Source: Acidobacteriota bacterium
GTDB lineage: Bacteria > Acidobacteriota > Holophagae > Acanthopleuribacterales > Acanthopleuribacteraceae
Length of the DNA: 64,000 nt
Assembly (NCBI GenBank): GCA_020637335.1
Contig: JACJWC010000002.1
Span: 62,001-126,000 of the forward strand
Direction of reading: 5' to 3'
The notes below the pieces were generated by a model. The model made no database searches. It saw nothing but the letters and a program-made list of their open reading frames with translations, and had not been told where the DNA came from. Shown here piece after piece: positions 36,336-45,913 of the stretch. The position numbers were made by a program, and so were the translations under genes. Every line of letters begins with the position of its first letter. Position 1 is the stretch's first letter.

Positions 36336-37538
36336 TTATTCGGTATGCAGAGCGTCAACAGGATTGAGTTGTGCTGCCCGTTTGGCCGGTAGCACACCAC
36401 TGATAATCCCAATCAAAACACTAATTACCAAGGCCAAAACCACGAAAACCCAAGGTAATTTGACCGGCAGGGCCGGCAAAAAGGAATCGACCAGAAAACC
36501 GATCAGGGCTGCAAAACCCAAACCGGTCAGACCGCCAATGGTGGACAAGGTCGCGGCCTCCATAAAGAAGATCAGAACCACTTGGCGCCGTTGGGCGCCA
36601 ATGGCCTTGAGCAAACCAATTTCGGCGGTCCGTTCATTTACACTGATCCACATCAAGGACAAGATGCCTATGGCGCCGACCAGAAGAGAAATGGCACCAA
36701 TCGCTACTACCGCGGCCGTGACCGTTTTCATGATGCGGTCCAACACGCCGAGCATTTCTGCTTGGGTCGTAATGGTGAAATCCTCTTCACCGCTGTGGCG
36801 TTGCATAAGGTGCTGACGGATCCGGTCCGCCATCAGTTGGGGGTCCAGATTATTTTGAAACAATAAATCGATCTCGTTGAGTTCCGGTAAGTTAAATAAT
36901 TGCAGCGCCTGAGCTACCGGAATGTAGGCCGAATCATCGATATCAATGCCGAGCATTTGACCTTTGGGCGCCATGACGCCAATGACCCGAAAGCGCACCC
37001 CGCCAATGCGCACATTTTGATTGAGCGGGTTGGATTCGCCAAACAGTTCTCTTTTCAAGGTTGGTCCCAAAATAACCACATTGGCGCCTTGCCGCGGATC
37101 GCCGGGCGGGATGAATTGGCCCTGACGCACGGTAAATTTCCAGGTTTGTTCCATTGCGGCCGTGACGCCGTAAATGTATATGCTCCGACCACGTCCTGAA
37201 AATTCCACCCGTGCACTGCCAAACGTGACTGGAACGACTTCCTCAACACCTGGGATGCGCCGCAGCGATTCGGCATCTTCAATGGTCAGATGATGGGTGG
37301 TTCCTCCCAAAACGCCTGGCATACCCATGGTTTTGATGCTGCCCGGATTAATCGCAATGATGTTGGACCCAAATTGGGTGAATTGGGCCATGATGTATTG
37401 CCGAGCGCCTTCACCCAAGGCGGTTAACAATGTGACGGAAGCAATGCCGATCGCGATGCCCAGAATAGAGAGGCCGGCGCGCGTTTTATAAGCGCGCAGG
37501 GAGGCTATGGCAAAGCGCATCAGGCCCCAGCTATTCAT
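36336..37538 (-). CDS. MacB/FtsX-type ABC transporter permease
   Basis: 400 residues. One N-terminal helix (AGLSILGIAIGIASVTLLTALGEG), a large periplasmic MacB_PCD domain with GSNIIAINPG and LRRIPGVEEVVPVTFG, then three C-terminal helices (AIGAISLLVGAIGILSLMWISVNERTAEIG is the FtsX signature). ATG overlaps the stop of the upstream permease (ATGA). Paired with the next permease, so the exporter is a heterodimer. Confidence 0.9.
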   Translation of the reverse strand: MNSWGLMRFAIASLRAYKTRAGLSILGIAIGIASVTLLTALGEGARQYIMAQFTQFGSNIIAINPGSIKTMGMPGVLGGTTHHLTIEDAESLRRIPGVEEVVPVTFGSARVEFSGRGRSIYIYGVTAAMEQTWKFTVRQGQFIPPGDPRQGANVVILGPTLKRELFGESNPLNQNVRIGGVRFRVIGVMAPKGQMLGIDIDDSAYIPVAQALQLFNLPELNEIDLLFQNNLDPQLMADRIRQHLMQRHSGEEDFTITTQAEMLGVLDRIMKTVTAAVVAIGAISLLVGAIGILSLMWISVNERTAEIGLLKAIGAQRRQVVLIFFMEAATLSTIGGLTGLGFAALIGFLVDSFLPALPVKLPWVFVVLALVISVLIGIISGVLPAKRAAQLNPVDALHTE

Positions 37539-38746
37539 CGCTGGCCGCCTGCCAGGGAGTCGATGGGGTCCAATCGTGCCGCTTTGCGGGCCGGCATGAC
37601 GCCGAAAATGCCACCGACCAACACGGAAACCAAGACTGCGGTAATGGCCGCCCAGGTTGGCGGGGACACGTCAAAGCCGGGAACCAAGCGCATGAATAGC
37701 GCCAATAATCCATACCCAATCATCAGGCCGCTTAATCCGCCAGCCAATGAAATGACGATCGCCTCTGAAAGGAACAGCATCAATACCTGTTTTCCGGTTG
37801 CACCCAGTGCCTTGAGCAGGCCGACTTCCTGGGTGCGTTCTGAGACGGTGACCAACATGACATTCATGATGCCAATTCCGGCTACGGTCAGCGAAATCGC
37901 CGCAATGCCAACCAGCACCGCGGTCAACATGGCCAGGATCGAGGTGAAGGTCGTCATCATCGCGTCTTGGGTGATCAGGGTGACATCTTCCACTCCGTCG
38001 TGGCGATCGATCAACAGGTTCAGAACCTGCGGCTTGAGCCATTCGATTTCTGCCGATTGGTCCATGCTGATCATGATGCGGAACAAGGAGGTCTTGTTGA
38101 ACATTTTGAGACAGGTGACCGCGGGAATTATGACGACATCATCAATATCCAAACCTAGCGATTTACCGTGTTTGGCCAAAACCCCAATCACTCGGAAGCG
38201 ATACGCGCCCAAGCGAATCACTTGCCCAACCGCGGGTTGGTTGGCAAACAGTTCCGCTTGGACTTTGGAGCCAATCACGCAGACCTGACTGCCGCGATCC
38301 AAATCCTCCACCGGTAAAAATTGGCCATAGGCCATTTCCAATTGGCGTAAGGGGAAAAATTCGGAGGTCGTTCCGATTACGGCGATATCGCGGCTCAGCG
38401 AGCCAAAGGAAACGCGTTCTGTTCCTGTAGCAATCGGGGCAATGTGACGGATTGACGGCAAGCTGCGCTGAATCGAGAGGGTATCCTCCAAAGTCAAATC
38501 GTTTTCTGTACCGCCCATGCCGGGCATGCCACCGGTCGTTTCGACCTTGCCGGGCACAACAATCAATACGTTGTTGCCCATGGTTGCAAATTCAGCAATG
38601 ACGTAGCGGCGCGCGCCCTCTCCGATGGCCGTCAGGACCACGACGGCCAGGACGCCTATGGCAATACCAATCAGGCTCAGGCCCGTGCGCAACCCGTGGC
38701 CTGATAAAGCCTGGATCGAAAAACGGAACACCGCCCGGGCGCGCAT
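37535..38746 (-). CDS. MacB/FtsX-type ABC transporter permease, second subunit
   Basis: 403 residues with the same layout as its downstream neighbour: TGLSLIGIAIGVLAVVVLTAIGEG, periplasmic domain with GNNVLIVVPGKVETTGG, and FtsX segment GIGIMNVMLVTVSERTQEVGLLKALG. The two permeases are diverged duplicates. Starts 2 bp after the ATPase gene stop. Confidence 0.9.
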   Translation of the reverse strand: MRARAVFRFSIQALSGHGLRTGLSLIGIAIGVLAVVVLTAIGEGARRYVIAEFATMGNNVLIVVPGKVETTGGMPGMGGTENDLTLEDTLSIQRSLPSIRHIAPIATGTERVSFGSLSRDIAVIGTTSEFFPLRQLEMAYGQFLPVEDLDRGSQVCVIGSKVQAELFANQPAVGQVIRLGAYRFRVIGVLAKHGKSLGLDIDDVVIIPAVTCLKMFNKTSLFRIMISMDQSAEIEWLKPQVLNLLIDRHDGVEDVTLITQDAMMTTFTSILAMLTAVLVGIAAISLTVAGIGIMNVMLVTVSERTQEVGLLKALGATGKQVLMLFLSEAIVISLAGGLSGLMIGYGLLALFMRLVPGFDVSPPTWAAITAVLVSVLVGGIFGVMPARKAARLDPIDSLAGGQR

Positions 38747-38748
38747 GG

Positions 38749-39432
38749 CTAGGCGCCACCTTGCGCGCTGTCGGAAGCGAAACGACCGTCTACCATGCGC
38801 ACGGCGCGTTTGGCCCGTTTACCCATTTCCGGGTCGTGGGTTACGACAATTAATGTTTTGCCGCGTTTGTTGAGGTCTTCCAACAGATCGACAATCCCTG
38901 TTCCGGATTTGGTGTCCAGGTTGCCGGTGGGTTCATCGGCCAGTAAGTGGCTGGGATCCATAATGATGGCCCGCGCGATGGCGATGCGTTGTTGTTCGCC
39001 ACCCGACATTTGGTTGGGCCGATGGTGTTCGCGTTTGAGTAGGCCGACTGAGTCGAGTGCAGCGCGGGCCCGGTCACGGGCTTGATCGTGCGGAACACCG
39101 TCCAAAATGAGCGGCAAGGCAATGTTCTCCAAAGCAGGCAAGCGTTTAATCAGATGGAAACTCTGGAAGACGAAGCCAATTCGGTAGCGGCGGACCTTGG
39201 CCAACTCCGATTCACTCAGGTTACCCACCTGTTGACCGTCTAATTCATAAGTTCCCGAGGAGGGCCGATCCAAACAGCCCAACATATTGAGCAGAGTGGA
39301 CTTACCAGACCCGGAAGGGCCCATGATCGAAACGTATTCACCGGTCTGAATGGTTAGGTTGATGTGGTCAAGCGCACGCAATTCCTGGCCACCCACCGTG
39401 TAAACACGCGAAACATCGGTCAGGCGAATCAT
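38749..39432 (-). CDS. ABC transporter ATP-binding protein (MacB/LolD type)
   Basis: 227 residues. Walker A GPSGSGKST, Q-loop FVFQSFHLIKRL, signature MSGGEQQRIAIARAI, Walker B LLADEPTGNLD and the H-loop THDPEM. The mechanotransmission-type MacB/LolD family is indicated by GEYVSIMGPSGSGKSTLLNMLGCLDRPSSG. Its ATG overlaps the adaptor gene stop. Confidence 0.93.
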   Translation of the reverse strand: MIRLTDVSRVYTVGGQELRALDHINLTIQTGEYVSIMGPSGSGKSTLLNMLGCLDRPSSGTYELDGQQVGNLSESELAKVRRYRIGFVFQSFHLIKRLPALENIALPLILDGVPHDQARDRARAALDSVGLLKREHHRPNQMSGGEQQRIAIARAIIMDPSHLLADEPTGNLDTKSGTGIVDLLEDLNKRGKTLIVVTHDPEMGKRAKRAVRMVDGRFASDSAQGGA

Positions 39433-40568
39433 GGTTGCCAGGGCTCCGTTTCAACTTGGGTTCCGGCCTTTAGGCTGTTGCGGTCCACGTTGACAGCAAT
39501 CCATTCGCCGGCAGCCAACCCGGAAAGCACCTGGACGAACTCCCAATTGCGCATGCCTGTTTGAATCGCGCGTTTCTCCAAGACGCCATTCTCCACGACA
39601 AAGACGGAGTCGCCTTCGATCAGGGCGTAGGTCGGTACACGCAAGGCTTCGGTCTGCTCGAGAATGATCTCGATGTCGGCCGATACGCCCGGATACAAGT
39701 TCTCGGGTGGCTGGTCAAAATTGCCTTCTACTTCCACTGTGCGATTCTGTTCTTCCACATCCAACACAAAGGGCGCGACCCGACGGACCTTGCCGGTAAA
39801 ACTGCGATCTTTGTGACTGTCAAGGGTGATGCGAATGGGTTGCCCCACCTGGATTTTGGCCACATCGACCTCGTCCATGGGCGCGGACACGTACAGCGAT
39901 TCGGCGTCCAACAAATCCAGAATCGGGGGCACGGGTAAGGCGGGTGAGGTCGGCATGGCAATCTCGCCAATTTCCGCGTTGCGCGCGGCAATGATGCCGG
40001 AAAAAGGAGCCAATACCTTGGTTTTGCTTAAGTTAACTTCAGCACTGGTAACCGCTGCACGTGCGCGTTCGACCGCTGCCTGGCCCGAGGTACACGCGGC
40101 CTGGGCACGTTGATAGGCGTCCTCAAGCAGATCGACTTTCTCCTGTGAGGCCACACCATCTCTCAGCAATTTGCGGTTGCGTTCAAATTCGCGTTTGGCC
40201 TGGTCTGCAGCCATACACGCCTCGCGCTGTTGCGCTTCAGCCACCGCCAGATCGGCCTGCGCCAATTCCAGGCTGGCCCGGTATTGGCTATCGTCGATCT
40301 GGACCAGAACCGCGCCTTTTTCGACATGATCGCCTTCGCGGAAGAAAATGGCGGTGATCGTACCCGAAATTTCCGGACTGATTTTGGCGCGGCGAAAGGC
40401 TTTTACCGTTCCGGCCTTGCTGTTGGTGATGGTGTTTTCGACCAAACCATTTTGCGCTTCCACGACCTGGACCTTGACGGGTTGGGGTTTGAGTACCGTG
40501 ACCCTCAAGATCAGCACAATGACCACCAAAACAACCAAAACAATGCCGGTTTTGGCCCATCCGCTCAT
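39429..40568 (-). CDS. HlyD/MacA-type periplasmic adaptor
   Basis: 379 residues from ATG 40568 behind GGGAGG; an earlier in-frame start upstream is rejected. N-terminal anchor (TGIVLVVLVVIVLILRVTVL), barrel-sandwich hybrid starting around AFRRAKISPEISGTITAIF, a long helical hairpin (coiled coil, about residues 95-180) and VLAPFSGIIAARNAEIGEI. It would link the ABC exporter to an outer-membrane channel. No TolC gene is present in the window. First gene of the four-gene export operon. Confidence 0.9.
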   Translation of the reverse strand: MSGWAKTGIVLVVLVVIVLILRVTVLKPQPVKVQVVEAQNGLVENTITNSKAGTVKAFRRAKISPEISGTITAIFFREGDHVEKGAVLVQIDDSQYRASLELAQADLAVAEAQQREACMAADQAKREFERNRKLLRDGVASQEKVDLLEDAYQRAQAACTSGQAAVERARAAVTSAEVNLSKTKVLAPFSGIIAARNAEIGEIAMPTSPALPVPPILDLLDAESLYVSAPMDEVDVAKIQVGQPIRITLDSHKDRSFTGKVRRVAPFVLDVEEQNRTVEVEGNFDQPPENLYPGVSADIEIILEQTEALRVPTYALIEGDSVFVVENGVLEKRAIQTGMRNWEFVQVLSGLAAGEWIAVNVDRNSLKAGTQVETEPWQP

Positions 40569-40735
40569 GTCTGCCTCCCATCCCATCCACCTGGAAAAAC
40601 GGTGTTTGACAGGATCACAAAAGATCCTACCGCAAAATCCCAAGTACGGACGGAATTCCAGCATATTTTTATCTGATGTTTACCCAACCGGATGGACGAA
40701 TCCACCCCTCATCGGTGGCAGTCATTTCTGAGGTT

Positions 40736-40804
40736 GGCGCGGGTGAAACGAGGGGACTGTCGGCCAAGCTGGCCGACCCACGTGGGCCGGGCTGCCAGCC
40801 CGGC
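40736..40804. repeat. REP-like element, copy 1
   Basis: Starts GGCGCGGGTGAAACGAGGGG. Inside are hairpins GTCGGCCA/TGGCCGAC and GCCGGGCT/AGCCCGGC. It shares its first ~45 bp closely with copy 2 downstream, then diverges. Confidence 0.55.
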
Positions 40805-40883
40805 TGTTTAGCGCCTTGGGAATTTTGGATAGCGGATAGGACTTGTGGGCATCCCTTTCGCGAAGGTGCATGGAGGATGCCGT

Positions 40884-40952
40884 GGCGCGGGTGAATTGAG
40901 GGGACTGTCGGCCGGGCTGGCCGACCCACGTAGACAGGTCGGCCAGCCCGGC
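40884..40952. repeat. REP-like element, copy 2 with 16-bp perfect inverted repeat
   Basis: Starts GGCGCGGGTGAATTGAGGGG. GCCGGGCTGGCCGACC (40911-40926) is exactly repeated in reverse complement at 40937-40952 around a 10-nt loop. It lies 20 bp past the end of the giant SBBP gene and could also end its transcript, although there is no T-run. Confidence 0.6.
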
Positions 40953-40971
40953 AACGCTTTGGACTTTACAG

Positions 40972-43900
40972 TTACAACGGACAGATGCCGGTTTCGTCGG
41001 TGTTGATGTAGAGGAAGTCGCGGATGTCGATTCTGCTGTCACCGTTGGGATCATCGACATAAATCTGGGTCCAGAACGGGTACAACACACCTAAATCGTC
41101 AACGGTGTTGCAACCATCGTTATTGAGGTCCAAATTGCCGGCAGCGTGCCACAGGATCAAGACCTGATGGGTGGTTGTGGCCAGGTTTTGATCGGTGACC
41201 ACAACCTCCAAATCGGTGGTTTGGGTGACGACCGGAAGGACCAAGGGGTTACCGGTATACATCGCACCGCTGGTCAGATCGGTCCACTGGTAACTCAACG
41301 GCAACGCGCCGCACTGGTCGGTCACTGTGAAGGTCAACGGGTTTAAACCCTGGGCAGCGCTGGTCGGTGCAATCCAGGTGACAAGCTGGTCTGCGACGGT
41401 GAGCTGGAAGGTATTGCTGGATTCAACCGTACAGAAATTACTCACTTCGCAGGCATACAAACCCGCTTCAGCCAGGCTGACTGGATTGATGGTGAGCGTA
41501 TCGGTTGTGGCGCCAGAGTAGTTACCACCATCGATGATCGGCTTGCCATCCAACAGCCATTGGTACGACAGCATGGGGGATCCGCTCGCTGACACGCTGA
41601 AGGACTGCATATCGCCGGTACACAGCATTAGGTCCGGGAAAGAGGTTAAAACCTGGACCGGTTCCAGGACGGCGACCGACACGGATTGGGCGCTGCTCGA
41701 ACCACATTCATTGTTTGCGGTTACACTGACCTGACCCGAATCCAGTCCAAAATTCACGAGAATGGACGAAGTCCCCTGACCCGAAGCGATGAGAGCATCT
41801 GTGGGTACGCTCCAGGTATAACTACTCGCACCCATCACGGGATCGATGCTGTAAGCGATCCCCAGATCATTTTCGCAGACCATTGTTTCGCCGCTGATGC
41901 TAGCGGGCTGGTTGGGAATCGCCGTAATGGAGACGGCAAGGGTTTGTGCAGGCCCGCTGCCACAGACATTGGATGGAGTCACCGTCACGTCACCTGCGGT
42001 GCTGCCAAAATCGACCATGATCGATTCGCTGCCCTGACCGGATTGGATGCTTGCACCGGTTGGCACGGTCCAGGTGTATTCGGTCGCTTGATCGACTGGG
42101 TTCACAGAGTAGGTGAGACTCGTTTCGTTGGGGCAGACGCTGGTATTGCCGCTGATACTGCCCGGCTGGCCGGGTAAGGTGTACACCGTAACGGGCAGGA
42201 CTGAGGCCACGCTGGGGCCAAAGGCGTTGTTGGCGGTGACCGTGACATCGCCAGAACTGGTGCCAAAATCGACCGCAATGGCAAAGGTTCCCTGTCCCGA
42301 TGTGATCATAGCGCCGGGCGGAACGGTCCAGGTGTAACCCGTTGCGCCGGGAACTGCCGTGATGAAATAAACTTCGTTGGTGGCATTGGCGCATAGTTCG
42401 TCATTTCCGGTAATGGCACCGGGCTGATCCAAAACCAAAGAGACTTTCATAACGATGGCGTCGCCATAACCGTTTTGCGTTTCGTCGTAGGCACCACTGG
42501 TAGTGGGGAAGTCGACAGAGTAGCTCTCACCAGAAAGCACCAATGTGCCGTTGTAATTCATCGCCAAAAAGGATTCATAATCCGTTCCGCCATAGTAGGA
42601 ACCATACAGCAAGGTGCTGCCAGCATTGCTCAAGCCGACCAATACACAATCTTGCTCGCCTTGATAGGTCTGTGAAAAGGCGTCTGTCGTGGTGGGGAAG
42701 TCAGAGGACGCAGTGCGTCCAGCGATAAGAATATTGCCTAATCCATCTAAGGCCAGAGCAGCAGGATAATCATCGTCGGATCCGCCTAAGTAGCTGGAAA
42801 AGACCAAGCTCGATCCGTCGGCACTCAGTTGGCTGATGACGCCGTCACGGCCCCCGTTCGCACTTTCATCGTAAGCACCAGAGGTCGTTGGAAAATCGCT
42901 GGATAGGCTTTGTCCCAGCGCAAAGGCATGACCGGCGGCATTGACCGCAATGGCCTTGGCTTGGTCTGAACCGCTGCCGCCCAGATAGGTGGCATAACTC
43001 AACGCACTGCCATCACTGAGCATTTTGAAAACAAACATTTCGGTGCCGCCGTTGGGTGTCTCTTGAAAGGCCCCGCTGGTCGTCGGAAACCCGGAAGTGG
43101 TGAAACCGATAACATAGATGTTATCAGCGCCGTCCAGGGCCAGCCCGCGCACAAAATCTGCACTCGAACCACCCACAAAAGTGGAAAAGATGAGACTGCT
43201 GCCATCGCTATTGAGTTTGGAGACAAAGGAGTCAATACCTGACCCTTTGGTTTCCTGATAGGCGCCGCTAGTGGTGGGGAACGTGGACGAAAAGGTGTAA
43301 CCGACTGCGACCACATTGCCGCTCGAATCCAGACTCAAATCCACAACTGAGTCAAATGATGAGCCGCCAAGAAAGGTAGAAAAAACCAAGTCACTACCAT
43401 CTGCGTTCAGTTTACAAACATAGCCGTCATCGCCATCACCCATCTCAATCAATGCGCCCGCAGTGGTTGGGAAATCGTTTGATGTGGTTTGGCCTCCGAT
43501 ATAAGCATTGCCCGAAGCATCAACGACGATGGTAAAAACCTCTTCGGTGCCTGACCCGCCAATAAACGTGGAATAGGCAAGCGAGGTACCATCACCCGTA
43601 AGTTTGGATACAAACACGTCGTTGAATTCATTGTAACTTTGATCATAGGCGCCGGGTGTGGTCGGAAAGTTATTTGATTCCACAATGCCCGTCACATACA
43701 CGTCGCCCAAGCTGTCCAAGGCGACGCCAAGGGAGAATTCCTCTTCGCTGCCACCCAAAAAGGTGGCGTAACCGAGACTGCTGCCATCGTCGCTTAGTTT
43801 GAGAGCAAAGGCATCTATTGACTCCACAATGGATTCGGAAAAGGCACCGCTGGTAGCGGGAAATGCCCCATCCTCGGCCCTGCCCGTGATGAAGGCATTG

Positions 43901-45402
43901 TCGCTGCTATCCAAAGCCAAACCGCGACTAATTCCACCTGCAATGAAGGTCGAATAAACCAAATTGCTGCCATCATTGCTTAGCTTTAAGGCAAACCCAC
44001 CTTGGCCGGTGCTGCTGGTATCAAACGCGCCCGGGGTGGTTGGGAAATCAAAAAAACTGGCTTCGCCGGTAATGTAGGCGTTGCCGGCGCTGTCCAAAGC
44101 AATGGCATACCCGTCATCTGGGAACATAGAGCCAATGAAACTGGAAAAGGTCAAGCTACTGCCATCGCTGGAGAAACGGGTGACAAACACGTCGCCATTG
44201 CCATTGTAAGTTTCATCATAAGCACCCATGGTGGTGGGGAAACTGCTGGACTGCGTAACACCGGTTACATAGGCGTTACCTGAGCCATCAACAGCGATGC
44301 CACGGCCAATGTCGTCTGCGCTGTCGCCGAGATAGCTGGAGTAGGTCAGGCTGGTGCCCGTGCTATTGAATTTGGCGACAAAGATATCCTTTCCGCCATT
44401 TGCCATCATGTCAAAAGCAGATCCCGTGGTGGGGAAATCCGATGAACTGGTTTCGCCAGTCACGTAGGCGTTGCCAGAAGCGTCAATGGCGATCGCGTGG
44501 GCCAAGTCATCGCTCGATCCACCCAGGAAAGTGGAAAAACTTAGGGCTGTTCCAGCGCTGTTTAATTCGCAGATAAATGCATCTGTGGAACCGCCCAACG
44601 TTTCCATGAAAACGCCGGATGTGGTTGGGAAGTCGGATGAGTCGGTTTGGCCGGCAACAAAGACATTGCCCATGCTATCCACGGTTATGGCGTTGCCCTG
44701 ATCGGACATTGAACCGCCTAGGTAAGTGGAGTAAGTCAGCGCGCTCCCATCCGTATTCAATTTGAACACAAATCCATCCACGCCACCGGAGTATGTTTCG
44801 TTTAAAACACCGCCAGTAGTTGGAAAGTCGCTCGATTCGGTGCTGCCCGTGACATAAACATTGTTGGAACTGTCTAGGGCCAGTCCGTAGGCATAATCAT
44901 GGCTACTTCCGCCTACGAAGGTTGAGTACACCAAAGCACTACCTGTGGCATTCAGTTTGGTCACAAAAACGTCTGCGCCACCGCCTGAATAAGATTCATT
45001 ATAGGCACCGGGTGTTAGCGGGAAGTCCGCATTTGAGGAATTACCCGTTAGGTAAGCGTTGCCCGAAGCATCGACTGCTATAGCCTGGCCCAGTTCGGTT
45101 CCTGCGCCGCCTGGACTGCCCAGGTAGGTGCTCCAGGTCAGGGTGGGATCAATGGTCAAGGGCTGGGATGCATCATAGGCACCGAGTTGAAAGCCCAGCT
45201 TGGCATCGGGTAAGAGGCTGTAGGCAACCGTTACGGGTACTTGATCGCCATTTAGCGTTTGGTAGGCGAAAGGTTTACTCAGCAGCATTTCTGCCCCGTC
45301 CATGCTCACTTTAAGTCGACCGTCTTCCAGCAGGGTTAAGGTCTTTCCGCCTGTTTCCAGCTCAATCTGGGTGGGATCACTGCCCGGATGATTGGAGCCG
45401 AA
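40972..45402 (-). CDS. Main part of giant SBBP-repeat/PKD-like secreted protein (frame 2)
   Basis: Reading frame continues from PGSDPTQIELETGGKTLTLL to the stop. First comes the end of the DUF7948-like cap (LTIDPTLTWSTYLG), then about 17 SBBP propeller repeats of the type A-I-A-V-D-x-x-G-N-A-Y-V-T-G-x-T-x-S-x-D-F-P-T-T. Then three PKD-like domains (patterns such as TGYTWTVPPGAMITSGQG, with NxxCG/NNxFG ends), one Ig-like domain with LSYQWLLDGKPI, and a C-terminal dockerin/EF-hand-like stretch (DLNNDGCNTVDDLG and DPNGDSRIDIRDFL). Roughly 1470 residues. Likely surface adhesin or matrix protein. Confidence 0.75.
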   Translation of the reverse strand, partial: FGSNHPGSDPTQIELETGGKTLTLLEDGRLKVSMDGAEMLLSKPFAYQTLNGDQVPVTVAYSLLPDAKLGFQLGAYDASQPLTIDPTLTWSTYLGSPGGAGTELGQAIAVDASGNAYLTGNSSNADFPLTPGAYNESYSGGGADVFVTKLNATGSALVYSTFVGGSSHDYAYGLALDSSNNVYVTGSTESSDFPTTGGVLNETYSGGVDGFVFKLNTDGSALTYSTYLGGSMSDQGNAITVDSMGNVFVAGQTDSSDFPTTSGVFMETLGGSTDAFICELNSAGTALSFSTFLGGSSDDLAHAIAIDASGNAYVTGETSSSDFPTTGSAFDMMANGGKDIFVAKFNSTGTSLTYSSYLGDSADDIGRGIAVDGSGNAYVTGVTQSSSFPTTMGAYDETYNGNGDVFVTRFSSDGSSLTFSSFIGSMFPDDGYAIALDSAGNAYITGEASFFDFPTTPGAFDTSSTGQGGFALKLSNDGSNLVYSTFIAGGISRGLALDSSDNAFITGRAEDGAFPATSGAFSESIVESIDAFALKLSDDGSSLGYATFLGGSEEEFSLGVALDSLGDVYVTGIVESNNFPTTPGAYDQSYNEFNDVFVSKLTGDGTSLAYSTFIGGSGTEEVFTIVVDASGNAYIGGQTTSNDFPTTAGALIEMGDGDDGYVCKLNADGSDLVFSTFLGGSSFDSVVDLSLDSSGNVVAVGYTFSSTFPTTSGAYQETKGSGIDSFVSKLNSDGSSLIFSTFVGGSSADFVRGLALDGADNIYVIGFTTSGFPTTSGAFQETPNGGTEMFVFKMLSDGSALSYATYLGGSGSDQAKAIAVNAAGHAFALGQSLSSDFPTTSGAYDESANGGRDGVISQLSADGSSLVFSSYLGGSDDDYPAALALDGLGNILIAGRTASSDFPTTTDAFSQTYQGEQDCVLVGLSNAGSTLLYGSYYGGTDYESFLAMNYNGTLVLSGESYSVDFPTTSGAYDETQNGYGDAIVMKVSLVLDQPGAITGNDELCANATNEVYFITAVPGATGYTWTVPPGAMITSGQGTFAIAVDFGTSSGDVTVTANNAFGPSVASVLPVTVYTLPGQPGSISGNTSVCPNETSLTYSVNPVDQATEYTWTVPTGASIQSGQGSESIMVDFGSTAGDVTVTPSNVCGSGPAQTLAVSITAIPNQPASISGETMVCENDLGIAYSIDPVMGASSYTWSVPTDALIASGQGTSSILVNFGLDSGQVSVTANNECGSSSAQSVSVAVLEPVQVLTSFPDLMLCTGDMQSFSVSASGSPMLSYQWLLDGKPIIDGGNYSGATTDTLTINPVSLAEAGLYACEVSNFCTVESSNTFQLTVADQLVTWIAPTSAAQGLNPLTFTVTDQCGALPLSYQWTDLTSGAMYTGNPLVLPVVTQTTDLEVVVTDQNLATTTHQVLILWHAAGNLDLNNDGCNTVDDLGVLYPFWTQIYVDDPNGDSRIDIRDFLYINTDETGICPL

Positions 45403-45913
45403 ATTCCAAATGGTCCATATAACCCAAGTACTCCAAATCAATGCCCGGCCACACCTGGTCATAGACCAGCTTTTCATAGGTGGGAATCTGGGTTTGCCAT
45501 TCATCTCGTGCGCCAATCAAATAGTTGACTTTGCCCGCTGTCGGCTTTTCCAAACGAGGAACCAGGTTGCGTTTCTGGGCCTGGGCGGCAGAAAATCCGG
45601 CCTTCAACACCACGGTTTGGGCTGGGTCGTTTTTGTCTCCTGGAACTTTTTGGGGTGCTGAAGTCATTCCGATGTAAGCGCCACTTGGGGTGAACATTAC
45701 ACGGCCCTGGAAAGTCTGCACAAAGGCGAGAACGGTATCATCGGAAACCATAGGCTTGCCTGTTTTCTGATGCCTGGCATTTGGAACAAAAAAACTGGGC
45801 GCCATGCGCAGCGATTGGCTTATCGGTTTGGCCTTGGAGGCGGGTTGCACCGCGGGTTCCGGCGATGAAAGCAACAGGGAAAGACTTAAGGTGATGTGAA
45901 TAACCAGGCCCAT
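45377..45913 (-). CDS. N-terminal part of the same giant protein (frame 1), ending at a frameshift
   Basis: 178 residues from ATG 45913 behind AGGAGG, with signal peptide MGLVIHITLSLSLLLSS. NYLIGARDEWQTQIPTYEKL and YDQVWPGIDLEYLGYMDHLEF are the hallmark of the cap domain that precedes SBBP repeats (seen in many giant secreted proteins as YxxVWPGIDLxY). The frame then stops at 45377, while the natural continuation (PGSDPTQIELETGG) is in the other frame. The switch is at about 45398. It may be a real mutation, a sequencing error, or (less likely) recoding. Confidence 0.7.
   Translation of the reverse strand: MGLVIHITLSLSLLLSSPEPAVQPASKAKPISQSLRMAPSFFVPNARHQKTGKPMVSDDTVLAFVQTFQGRVMFTPSGAYIGMTSAPQKVPGDKNDPAQTVVLKAGFSAAQAQKRNLVPRLEKPTAGKVNYLIGARDEWQTQIPTYEKLVYDQVWPGIDLEYLGYMDHLEFRLQSSGQ

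Larger units (their letters stand above)
40665..40971. other. Intergenic region carrying two REP-like elements
   Basis: 307 bp with no supported gene, occupied mainly by the two hairpin-forming repeats listed separately. Confidence 0.5.

Noticed and set aside
40972..45402. DNA repeats in the SBBP region as a possible CRISPR or satellite
   Set aside because: They are protein-coding repeats in one frame with variable spacing and diverged DNA.
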